Source: Acidobacteriota bacterium
GTDB lineage: Bacteria; Acidobacteriota; Vicinamibacteria; Vicinamibacterales; SCN-69-37
Assembly (NCBI GenBank): GCA_004297655.1
Contig: SCUN01000192.1
Coordinates: 1-40,118, forward strand
DNA length: 40,118 bases
Reading direction: 5' to 3'
Below, in pieces: positions 12,506-21,114 of the stretch. Below the pieces are notes generated by a model. The model did not search any database. It was not told the origin of the DNA and was given only the letters and a program-made list of their open reading frames with translations. The translations under genes were made by a program, and so were the position numbers. How positions within the stretch are numbered: the stretch's first letter is position 1; each line of letters starts with the position of its first letter.

Positions 12506-13279
12506 TTGATCACAATCCTGACAGCCGTTGCCACCCATCCGGGCATGCGCCGGGAGGGCAACGAGGACGCGTATTGCGTTCGCGCCGATCTCGGCTTGTA
12601 CCTCGTCGCCGACGGCATGGGCGGCCACGCCGCCGGCGAAGTGGCGTCGCGGCTGGCGACCGAGACGATCGAGGGCGTGATTCGCGACACGCGTAACGCC
12701 GACGTCAACAGCACGTGGCCGATGCCGTTCGACACATCGCTCAGCATCAACGGCAATCGCCTCAAGACGGCGTTTCACATGGCGAACCGCCGTCTCACGT
12801 CGGCCATGGAAGGCGACGAACACCTGCGGGGCATGGCGACGACGGTGGCCGCCATGCTGATTGCGGGCGCGAAGGGCACGATCGCGCACGTCGGGGACAG
12901 CCGCGTGTACCGCCTTCGCGGCGGCGAGCTGTCCGTGCTGACCGAAGATCATTCGTGGGTGAACGAACAGGTGCGCGCCGGCCGGCTGACCGACAACGAC
13001 GCCCGCCGCCACCCCTGGCGCAACGTCGTCACGCGCGCCATCACCGGCGGTGACGATCCGGCGCCTGACGTGCAGGAAGTGCAACTGGCCGCCGGCGATC
13101 GTCTGCTGATCTGTTCCGACGGGCTTTCCTCCGTTGTTTCTCCCGACGAGATCCAGCTGTTACTGGCCGACGGCGCGCCGCCCGAGGCCACGGCGGCGGC
13201 GCTCATTGACGCCGCCAACGAGGCCGGCGGACCGGATAACATCACGGTCGTGATCATCGACGTGGAGTCCGCTGCCTGA
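12506..13279 (+). CDS. PP2C-family Ser/Thr protein phosphatase (Stp1/PrpC-like), TTG start
   Basis: THPGMRREGNEDAYCV, VADGMGGHAAGEVAS, GTIAHVGDSRVYRLR, GGPDNITVVIIDVE. Confidence 0.92.
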   Translation: MITILTAVATHPGMRREGNEDAYCVRADLGLYLVADGMGGHAAGEVASRLATETIEGVIRDTRNADVNSTWPMPFDTSLSINGNRLKTAFHMANRRLTSAMEGDEHLRGMATTVAAMLIAGAKGTIAHVGDSRVYRLRGGELSVLTEDHSWVNEQVRAGRLTDNDARRHPWRNVVTRAITGGDDPAPDVQEVQLAAGDRLLICSDGLSSVVSPDEIQLLLADGAPPEATAAALIDAANEAGGPDNITVVIIDVESAA

Positions 13280-14073
13280 TGTGGCAGAACCTCGCTCGGC
13301 TCTTGCGGTACCGAGGGCTGATCCAGAGCCTGGTCTCGCGTGAACTGAAAGCCCGCTACCGCGGATCGGTGCTTGGGTTCTTCTGGTCGTTCGTCAACCC
13401 GCTGCTGCTCATCGGTATCTACTCGTTTGTCTTCGCGACGATCATGAAGACCGACGAAAAGGAAACGAAGCCGTTTGCCGTCTTCATGTTTTGCGGCATC
13501 CTGCCGTGGACGTGGTTCTCGGCATCGCTGCTTGAGGGCTCGGCCTCGCTGATTGCCGGGGGCAACCTCATCAAGAAGGTGTTGTTTCCCGCGGAAGTCC
13601 TCCCGATCGTGGCGGTCTTCTCGAACATGATCCATTTTCTTCTGGGCCTGCCAATCCTGGCGGGGTTCATGATCTACAACTCGCACATGCCCGTGGGCGC
13701 AAACCTCGCGTGGTTTCCGGTGATCGTGCTTGTGCAGCTCGTCTTCACGCTGGGCTGCGTGCTGGTGCTGTCGGCGCTGACGGTGCACTTTCGGGATCTC
13801 CGGGACTTGCTGGCGAATCTGTTGACGCTGTGGTTCTTCGCCACGCCCATCATCTATCCGTACTTCCGCGAGGGCGTGAAGGAGTACTCGGCGATCTTCA
13901 AGCCGAATCCGTTCTTCCATCTCGTGGTGTCCTACCAGGAGAGCCTTTTCTTTCAGGGGCCGCTGGGCCACTGGCCGTCGCTGCTGTTGCTGGGCGGCCT
14001 CTCGATTCTCTTCTTCCTCGCGGCTTACTGGCTGTTTGACCGGCTCCGCGATTCGTTCGCCGAGGTCGTGTAA
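13279..14073 (+). CDS. ABC-2 type polysaccharide export permease (Wzm-like)
   Basis: LIQSLVSRELKARYRGSVLGFFWSFVNPLLLIGIYSFVF; six TM-like segments; coupled to Wzt-like ATPase. Confidence 0.9.
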   Translation: MWQNLARLLRYRGLIQSLVSRELKARYRGSVLGFFWSFVNPLLLIGIYSFVFATIMKTDEKETKPFAVFMFCGILPWTWFSASLLEGSASLIAGGNLIKKVLFPAEVLPIVAVFSNMIHFLLGLPILAGFMIYNSHMPVGANLAWFPVIVLVQLVFTLGCVLVLSALTVHFRDLRDLLANLLTLWFFATPIIYPYFREGVKEYSAIFKPNPFFHLVVSYQESLFFQGPLGHWPSLLLLGGLSILFFLAAYWLFDRLRDSFAEVV

Positions 14074-15407
14074 TGAAGACCGCGCCGGCGATCGAGCTCG
14101 TTGACGTCACCAAGATCTACCGGCGTTACGGCGGAAAACAGTACGCGACGCTGAAGAGCGCGCTCCTCCAGCGTTCCATCCTTCGGGAAATGAACCCGAA
14201 GGACACGTTCCAGGCGCTGAAGAACGTCTCGTTCAACGTGCCGGCCGGTTCAACGTTCGCGGTGGTCGGCCGAAACGGTTCCGGCAAGAGCACCGCGCTC
14301 AAGCTCGTCGCCGGCATCACGAAGCCGACGAGCGGCACCGTCAGCGTCACCGGCCGGATCTCGGCGCTGATCGAGCTCGGCGCGGGATTTCACCCGGAGA
14401 TTTCCGGCCGAGAGAATGTTTTCATCAACGGCATCATGCTCGGTCTCTCGAAGCGCGAAGTCGCGGAACGCTTCGACGAGATCGTGGAGTTCGCCGAGCT
14501 GAAGGACTTCATCGACGCGCCGGTCAAGACCTACTCGTCCGGCATGTACATGCGGTTGGGCTTTGCCGTGGCGATCCATGTCGACCCCGACGTGCTGCTG
14601 GTCGATGAAGTGCTTGCGGTTGGCGACGAGGGCTTCACGCACAAGTGCCTCGACAAGTTTTCTGAATTCAAGCGACGCGGCAAGACGATCCTGCTCGTCA
14701 CGCACTCGCTCGGTTTGGTCGAGCGGTTCTGCGACGAGGCCATCTGGCTCGATCATGGCGAGAAGCTGGCTGAGGGCGATCCCAAGCGCGTGATCGGCGC
14801 GTACCTGATGGACGTCGAGTCGGCCGAAGAGGGCTATCTCGCGCAGGAAGACGCGAAGGCCAAAGAAGAGGTCGCGGAGGATAAGGGGTCAGTCCCTGAA
14901 GTTCAGGGACAGACCCCATCCGAACCCCAGAACATGTTTCAGGCGAACGAGGGCCGCTGGGGATCCGGGGGCGTGACGATCACCGGCGTGACGCTTCGCG
15001 ACCAGACCGGCGAGGCCGGCCACGTGTTTCACAGCGGCGAGCCAATGTCGATCGAACTGGCCGTGAAGGCCGACAAGCCATGCGACGACTTTGTGTTCGG
15101 CATTGCGATGTTCAACACGGACGGCACCTGCGTGTACGGCACCAATACGGACATCGAGGGGTATGCCGCCGAGTCATTGATCAGCGAGGCGACCGTCAAT
15201 TTCGGGATTGAGGCGCTCGATTTGGTCGAAGGCACTTACAAGCTGGACGTCGCCGTGCATCGCAAGGACGGCGCGCCGTATGACTACCATCGGCTGCTTT
15301 ACACCTTCCGCGTCAAGTCGCGAACGAAGGACGCCGGCATCTACCGGCCGCGCCACCACTGGTCGTTCTCGGAGTCGGCAAGACTCAAGCGCACGACCGA
15401 GAACTAG
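14073..15407 (+). CDS. ABC polysaccharide export ATP-binding protein with Wzt-type C-terminal domain
   Basis: VVGRNGSGKSTALKLVAGITKPTSG Walker A, YSSGMYMRLGFAVA signature, LVDEVLAVGD; C-terminal beta-rich domain. Confidence 0.92.
   Translation: MKTAPAIELVDVTKIYRRYGGKQYATLKSALLQRSILREMNPKDTFQALKNVSFNVPAGSTFAVVGRNGSGKSTALKLVAGITKPTSGTVSVTGRISALIELGAGFHPEISGRENVFINGIMLGLSKREVAERFDEIVEFAELKDFIDAPVKTYSSGMYMRLGFAVAIHVDPDVLLVDEVLAVGDEGFTHKCLDKFSEFKRRGKTILLVTHSLGLVERFCDEAIWLDHGEKLAEGDPKRVIGAYLMDVESAEEGYLAQEDAKAKEEVAEDKGSVPEVQGQTPSEPQNMFQANEGRWGSGGVTITGVTLRDQTGEAGHVFHSGEPMSIELAVKADKPCDDFVFGIAMFNTDGTCVYGTNTDIEGYAAESLISEATVNFGIEALDLVEGTYKLDVAVHRKDGAPYDYHRLLYTFRVKSRTKDAGIYRPRHHWSFSESARLKRTTEN
14885..14917. 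repeat. 33-nt near-perfect palindrome inside the wzt-like ORF
   Basis: GGGGTCAGTCCCTGAA-g-TTCAGGGACAGACCCC; 16-nt arms with one mismatch. Confidence 0.9.
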
Positions 15408-15416
15408 CGCCTATCC

Positions 15417-15878
15417 ATGACCCTCGACGCCGCCGTTCGCTATGTGAATGACATTCGCCGGCACGGCAAGATCGTCGTGTTCACGAATGGCGTGTTCGAC
15501 TTGCTGCATCCGGGACACGTGCGCTATCTCCAGGCCGCGCGCGCGCTGGGCGACGCGCTCGTCGTCGGCGTGAACTCGGACCGATCGGTGCGCGCCATCA
15601 AAGGACCGAGCCGGCCGATCACGCCCGAGGCCGAGCGCGTCGAGATTCTCTCCGCGCTCGCCTGTGTCGATGCCGCGGCGGTTTTCGATGAGGAGACGCC
15701 GGCGGACATCATCAAGGCCATTCAGCCGGACATTCTCGTGAAGGGCGCCGACTGGGCTGAGGACGCGATTGTGGGTCGAGACACCGTCGAAGCCAGGGGC
15801 GGACGCGTCGTGCGCATGCCGGTTGAAGAAGGCTGGTCGACGTCCAGCATCGTCAAGAGAATCGCCGGTCTAGAATAG
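15417..15878 (+). CDS. D-glycero-beta-D-manno-heptose 1-phosphate adenylyltransferase (RfaE domain II-like)
   Basis: [39 protein letters not shown]; nucleotidyltransferase HxGH motif (HPGH). Confidence 0.9.
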   Translation: MTLDAAVRYVNDIRRHGKIVVFTNGVFDLLHPGHVRYLQAARALGDALVVGVNSDRSVRAIKGPSRPITPEAERVEILSALACVDAAAVFDEETPADIIKAIQPDILVKGADWAEDAIVGRDTVEARGGRVVRMPVEEGWSTSSIVKRIAGLE

Positions 15879-15882
15879 AAGT

Positions 15883-18800
15883 TTGCTCCACCCGTCCGGA
15901 TCGCTCGCCTTCAGATCGCTGCTGAAATCGTCGGCGGCAGGGAGCGGTCTGTCCCGATCCGCCAATTCGATATCCGGCCTGACGCCGCCGGCCGCCGCAT
16001 ATTTCACGGCGATCGCATCGCTCGACGGGCCGGTGTTTCTGGTCGTGCCCGCCGACGTCGACGTCGAGCAGTTTGTCGCCGATACACGGTTCTTCGTCAG
16101 TGCACTTCAAGGACTCAGCGACGCGGCGGCGAGCGAGCAGGTGCGGCCGTTTCCGTCGCAGGAAGTCGATCCCTATCGCGGCCTGACGCCGCATCTCGAA
16201 GTCGCGTCGGCCCGTGCGCGCGCGCTCTTCGCGCTCGCCGCCCGAACCGCGAAGGTCGTGATCGCCTCGTCGAGGGCGCTCATCCCGACGCTCAGCGCGC
16301 CGGAACGATTTGCCTCGGCCGGCGGCTTCCTCCGGCCCGGCGATGAGATCGCGCCCGGCGATCTCGGCGGGCGACTGGCCCGCGCAGGCTTCACGCCCCA
16401 GGATCCAGTGGACGAGCACGGCGAATTCTTCGTGCGCGGCGGCGTTGTCGATATCTATCCAACGTCGGAAGCACAGCCCGTTCGGCTCGAGTTCATCGGC
16501 GACACCATCGAATCGCTTCGACGCTACGACGCGGCGACGCAACGCTCGCTCGTCTCGCTCGATCAGATTCAGATCATCCCGCAGCGCGAACTCGTCGAGG
16601 ACCCGTCGGCTCCCGACGATCCGACCCGGGCGGATCGCAGTTCGCACGTCATCGACTACGTGCGCCTCGCGGGCGCGCAAGTGCTGACGTTCGAACTCGA
16701 CGACATCGACGCGCGCGGCCGCGAGCTGGAAGAGCAGTGGCGGAAGAGCGCAGACGAAGCGATCGGACGCGGCCGCAATGCGCCTCCGCTCGAGCAATTG
16801 GCGCTTCCCTGGGCCACGATCGCTCCCTGGCTTAAGTCCGGTCGCCACATCACGCAATTGGCGCTGGACGACGCCGGCGGCGTGGCGCATGTGTCGTGTC
16901 AGCCGTCGCCCGAATTCAAGGGCCGGATTGCCGAATGGGTCGATGAGATTCGGTCCGCGCGAAGCCGCAACGAGACGGTCGTGTTCGTCGCCGCGTCCAC
17001 CGGCCGCGCCGAGCGCACCATCGAAGTCCTGGCGGACTACGAAATCCGCGCACGCGCAGTCGGGGAGTCGGACGATCTCTTCGCGACGGCCGTGCTCGTC
17101 ACGACGGGGCAGCTCTCGAAGGGGTTCAGGCTTCCGGGTTCAGGGTTCCAGATCTACAGCGAGTCCGATCTCTTCGAAGAAGATCGCCGGGTTCACGAGC
17201 GGCGCAAGTCCGCGACGAGCACCTTCCTCTCCGACTTCCGCGATCTCAAGGTCGGCGATCTGGTCGTTCACGTAGACAACGGCATCGGCCGGTTTGTCGG
17301 ATTGAAGCAGATCGGCGTCGGCGGTCCCGGCTCCGAAGCGCACGAGTTCATGGAGCTGCGCTACGCCGGCGAGGACAAGCTCTTCGTGCCCGTCGAGCGC
17401 CTCGATCTCGTGCAGAAATACACCGGCGGCTCGGCGCCGGCGCTCGACCGTCTGGGCGGCACGACCTGGGAGAAGGCAAAGACGCGCGTCAAGAAAGCGA
17501 TGCGCGACATGGCGGAGGAGCTGCTCAAGCTCTACGCCGCGCGAAAAGCCGCCGGCGGCTACGCCTTCAGCGTTGACACCCACTGGCAGCAGGAGTTCAA
17601 CGACGCGTTCGAGTACGACCTGACGCCCGACCAACAATCGGCGATCGCCGACATCACCCGGGACATGGAATCCGGCATCGCGATGGACCGGCTCCTCTGC
17701 GGCGATGTCGGCTATGGCAAGACGGAGGTGGCGATGCGCGCCGCTTTCAAAGCGGTGATGGACGGCAAGCAAGTCGCGTTTCTGGCGCCGACGACCGTCC
17801 TCGCGTTTCAGCACGAGCGCACGCTGCGAGAGCGATTCGCCGGGTTCCCGGTTCGCATCGACATGGTCAGCCGGTTCCGCTCCAAACAGGAACAAAAGGA
17901 GATCCTCGCCAAACTCGCCGCCGGCCAGCTCGATATCATCGTCGGCACCCACCGGATTCTCTCGAAGGACGTGATCTTCAAGGATCTCGGCCTGCTCGTC
18001 GTCGACGAGGAACAACGATTCGGCGTGACGCACAAGGAGCGCATCAAGCAGATGCGCAAGCGTGTCGATGTGTTGACGATGACCGCGACGCCGATTCCGA
18101 GAACGCTGAATATGTCGTTGGCCGGTATTCGCGACATGTCGGTCATCGAGACGCCGCCGCGGGATCGGCTGTCCATTCAGACGCACGTGGTTCGGTTCGA
18201 TCAGGATGTGATCCAAAAGGCCATTGGCAACGAGCTCGAGCGTGGCGGGCAGGTCTTCTTCGTTCACAACCGAGTCGAGTCGATCTTCTCGATCGCCAAT
18301 CTCATCACGCGCCTGGTGCCGAATGCCCGGGTGGTCGTGGGCCACGGACAGATGGGCGACGATGAGCTGGAACGGGTGATGGTCGATTTCGTCGCGAAGA
18401 AGTTCGACATTCTCGTGGCGACGACGATCATCGAGAACGGCCTCGATATTCCCAACGCGAACACAATCATCGTGAATCGCGCGGATCGATACGGGCTAGC
18501 GCAGCTCTACCAGCTGCGCGGACGCGTCGGCCGGGCCGATCGCCGGGCGTACGCCTACTTGCTCGTGCCGCCCGACGAGGCGCTCTCCCCGGTCGCGCGG
18601 CGCCGCCTGGCCGCGATTCGTGAGTTCAGCGATCTCGGCAGCGGGTTCCGCATTGCCGCGCTCGACCTGGAGATCCGCGGCGCCGGGAATCTCCTGGGTG
18701 GCGAGCAGAGCGGCCACATCGAAGCCGTCGGCTTCGACATGTACATGAAGCTGCTCGAAGACACGATCAAGCAGCTCAAGGGCGAAGACCTCGACGATGA

Positions 18801-19404
18801 GCGCCGCGCGACGGTGAATCTGCGGCTCGACTTCAAGATCGACGACAGCGTGATCAAGGACATGAACCAGCGGTTGTCGGTCTACCGGCGCATGGCCGCG
18901 GTCCGGTCGCTCGAGGAGCTGGATCGCCTGCTGGACGAGCTGCGCGACCGCTATGGCGCGCCATCCGAATCGATTCTGAATCTCGCCGAGTTCGCGCGCG
19001 TGCGCGTCATGGCGGACACCATCGGGCTCGAGAGCATCGAGCGCGAAGGCCAGATCGTGATGCTCAAGTTCCGGCCTGACGCCAAGCTCGATCCGGTCTG
19101 GCTGCTGAACGTCGTGAAGGCGCGCGGCGACCTGCTGCTGCTCCCGCCGGCGATCCTCAAACTCGACCTGGCCCGCCCCTCCGATCCGCCGGAGACGGCC
19201 CCCAGGGCCGTTTCGAGGTCTAAGAAGAGACCGGTGTCGACCACGACGTCCTGGTGGACCGCTCGGGCCAAGGCCGGGGAAGTAACCCCGGGCTTCAGCC
19301 GCGAGGCCATCCTGGCGCCGGGGGCCCTGGATCCACGGGCGGGAGACGGCCTTTTCGAGCGATTGGGCGACATTCTGGACGAGCTGACCCGCGGGGTCCG
19401 CTGA
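15883..19404 (+). CDS. mfd: Transcription-repair coupling factor Mfd, TTG start
   Basis: GDLVVHVDNGIGRFVGLKQI RID-like, DRLLCGDVGYGKTEVAMRAAFKAV, TATPIPRTLNMSLAGIRDMSVIETPP. Confidence 0.97.
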   Translation: MLHPSGSLAFRSLLKSSAAGSGLSRSANSISGLTPPAAAYFTAIASLDGPVFLVVPADVDVEQFVADTRFFVSALQGLSDAAASEQVRPFPSQEVDPYRGLTPHLEVASARARALFALAARTAKVVIASSRALIPTLSAPERFASAGGFLRPGDEIAPGDLGGRLARAGFTPQDPVDEHGEFFVRGGVVDIYPTSEAQPVRLEFIGDTIESLRRYDAATQRSLVSLDQIQIIPQRELVEDPSAPDDPTRADRSSHVIDYVRLAGAQVLTFELDDIDARGRELEEQWRKSADEAIGRGRNAPPLEQLALPWATIAPWLKSGRHITQLALDDAGGVAHVSCQPSPEFKGRIAEWVDEIRSARSRNETVVFVAASTGRAERTIEVLADYEIRARAVGESDDLFATAVLVTTGQLSKGFRLPGSGFQIYSESDLFEEDRRVHERRKSATSTFLSDFRDLKVGDLVVHVDNGIGRFVGLKQIGVGGPGSEAHEFMELRYAGEDKLFVPVERLDLVQKYTGGSAPALDRLGGTTWEKAKTRVKKAMRDMAEELLKLYAARKAAGGYAFSVDTHWQQEFNDAFEYDLTPDQQSAIADITRDMESGIAMDRLLCGDVGYGKTEVAMRAAFKAVMDGKQVAFLAPTTVLAFQHERTLRERFAGFPVRIDMVSRFRSKQEQKEILAKLAAGQLDIIVGTHRILSKDVIFKDLGLLVVDEEQRFGVTHKERIKQMRKRVDVLTMTATPIPRTLNMSLAGIRDMSVIETPPRDRLSIQTHVVRFDQDVIQKAIGNELERGGQVFFVHNRVESIFSIANLITRLVPNARVVVGHGQMGDDELERVMVDFVAKKFDILVATTIIENGLDIPNANTIIVNRADRYGLAQLYQLRGRVGRADRRAYAYLLVPPDEALSPVARRRLAAIREFSDLGSGFRIAALDLEIRGAGNLLGGEQSGHIEAVGFDMYMKLLEDTIKQLKGEDLDDERRATVNLRLDFKIDDSVIKDMNQRLSVYRRMAAVRSLEELDRLLDELRDRYGAPSESILNLAEFARVRVMADTIGLESIEREGQIVMLKFRPDAKLDPVWLLNVVKARGDLLLLPPAILKLDLARPSDPPETAPRAVSRSKKRPVSTTTSWWTARAKAGEVTPGFSREAILAPGALDPRAGDGLFERLGDILDELTRGVR

Positions 19405-19457
19405 GTGGCGCCGGGTCGCCTTGGCAAGCTAACATATTGACCAGTAGGAACTTACCC

Positions 19458-20558
19458 ATGAAGAGAGCCATGACATTCGCCGCGGCCGTCGCATTGGTCG
19501 CCACCGCGAAGCCCTTCGCACAGACGCAGACACCGGCGCCGGCCCAGACGACCGGCATGATCCTCGAACAGGTTCTGGTGAAGGTGAACGGCGAGATCTT
19601 CACGAAGACCGAACTCGAGTCGCGCCAAATCCAGGCGCTGCGCGAGCAGAACCGGCAGGTGAACAACCCGGCCGACCTCAGGAATGACGAGACGCTCAAG
19701 GCCGCGCTGATCGAAATCACGCCGGCCGTGCTCGTGGATGCCATCGACGAGCTGCTGATCATCCAGCGCGGACGCGAACTCGGACTCACGCCGACGCAGG
19801 CGCAGCTGACCGACGCGGCCGATCGCATCAAGAAGCAGAACAACATCACGACCGACCAGGAATTCCGGGCGGCGCTCGTGCAGTCCGGCATGACCTACGA
19901 AGAATTCGAGAAGAATCTCGAAAAGCAGTACGTCGTGGCGCGCGTGCAGCAGCAGGAAATCATGCCGCGCGTGCAGCTGACCGACGAAGAATCCAAAGAG
20001 TATTACCGCACGCACACCAAGGAATTCGAGAAGCCGGCGACGATCACGATTCGCGACATCTTCATTTCTGTGCCGACGACCACGCAGGGCGGACAACCGG
20101 TGATGAACGTGGCGGCCGACGATGAGATTGCGAAGAAGATTGCTGACGTTCGCGCGCGCGCGCTCAAGGGCGAGGACTTCGCGAAGCTGGTGGCGGAAGT
20201 CTCCGAATCGCCGTCGAAAGCCAATGGCGGGCTGATCGGGCCGATCAATGTCTCGGAGCTGGCGCCGCAAGTGCGCGAGCTCATTGACAAGCTGAAGCCG
20301 GGCGAGATGTCGGAACCGATTCGTACGCCCAACGGGTACCAGTTGATCAAGCTCGAGACGCGCCTGGACGCCGCGCCGGAGCCGTTCGAAGCGGTGCGCG
20401 ACCAGATTGCCGAGAAGGTCGGATCCACCCGCATGGAAGGCGAGCAGAAGAAGTACATTGAGAAGCTGCGCGCGCAGGCGATCATCGAATGGAAGAACGA
20501 CGAACTCAAGAAGCTGTACGAACAGAAGATGGCGGCAAAGTCGCCCGAGCTTCGGTGA
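19458..20558 (+). CDS. SurA/PpiC-like periplasmic peptidyl-prolyl isomerase
   Basis: Signal peptide MKRAMTFAAAVALVATAKPFAQ; VNGEIFTKTELE; PpiC-like GEDFAKLVAEVSESPSKANGGLIGPI. Confidence 0.87.
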   Translation: MKRAMTFAAAVALVATAKPFAQTQTPAPAQTTGMILEQVLVKVNGEIFTKTELESRQIQALREQNRQVNNPADLRNDETLKAALIEITPAVLVDAIDELLIIQRGRELGLTPTQAQLTDAADRIKKQNNITTDQEFRAALVQSGMTYEEFEKNLEKQYVVARVQQQEIMPRVQLTDEESKEYYRTHTKEFEKPATITIRDIFISVPTTTQGGQPVMNVAADDEIAKKIADVRARALKGEDFAKLVAEVSESPSKANGGLIGPINVSELAPQVRELIDKLKPGEMSEPIRTPNGYQLIKLETRLDAAPEPFEAVRDQIAEKVGSTRMEGEQKKYIEKLRAQAIIEWKNDELKKLYEQKMAAKSPELR

Positions 20559-21043
20559 ACCAGTGGTACGCCGTGTGGACCCGCTCGCGCCACGAGCAGG
20601 TCGTGCGCGAGCAACTGGAACGCAAGGGGATGGATGCGTTCCTGCCCACCGTGACACGGTGGAGCCGATGGAAGGACCGTAAGAAGCAGATCGACTGGCC
20701 GCTCTTCCCCGGCTACTGCTTCGCGAAGTTCTCGCTCGACGATCGCCTGGCGGTGCTGAAGTCGTCCGGAGTGGTCAGCATCGTGTCGTTCAACGGGGAG
20801 CTCGCGCCAATTCCCGAACGTGAGATCGACAGCATCCGCACGCTGATCGAGACGGACCTGCAGTTCGATCCCTGCCCAATGATCAAGGAGGGCATGATGG
20901 TCGAGGTCACGCACGGACCCCTGCGCGGCGTCGTCGGGCGCCTGGTTCGAAAAGGCGCGCACGCCCGGTTGGTACTGGCTGTCGAACTCATCGGGCAGGG
21001 CGTCTCGGTGGAAGTGGACGCGGCGGACGTCAAGCCATACTAG
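20555..21043 (+). CDS. NusG-family transcription antiterminator (specialised paralog), GTG start
   Basis: NQWYAVWTRSRHEQVVREQLERKGMDAFLPTVTRWSRWKDRKKQIDWPLFPGYCFAKF NGN domain; KOW-like MVEVTHGPLRGVVGRLVRK; GTGA overlap with the SurA-like gene. Confidence 0.88.
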   Translation: MNQWYAVWTRSRHEQVVREQLERKGMDAFLPTVTRWSRWKDRKKQIDWPLFPGYCFAKFSLDDRLAVLKSSGVVSIVSFNGELAPIPEREIDSIRTLIETDLQFDPCPMIKEGMMVEVTHGPLRGVVGRLVRKGAHARLVLAVELIGQGVSVEVDAADVKPY

Positions 21044-21053
21044 GGTGCCAAGG

Positions 21054-21077
21054 TTCCAGAGTTCCAGAGTTCCGGAG
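21054..21077. repeat. 8-bp tandem tract (TTCCAGAG x3) upstream of dusB
   Basis: TTCCAGAG TTCCAGAG TTCCGGAG, further related octamers to 21108. Confidence 0.75.
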
Positions 21078-21114
21078 TAAGAGTGCCGACGTTCCAGAGG
21101 GCCAGAGTGCGGCG

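Noticed and set aside
19269-19286. CCGGGG-aagtaa-CCCCGG palindrome near the end of mfd
   Set aside because: Encodes AGEVTPGF, which looks like a conserved Mfd C-terminal motif; explained by coding constraint at high GC rather than by an inserted element.
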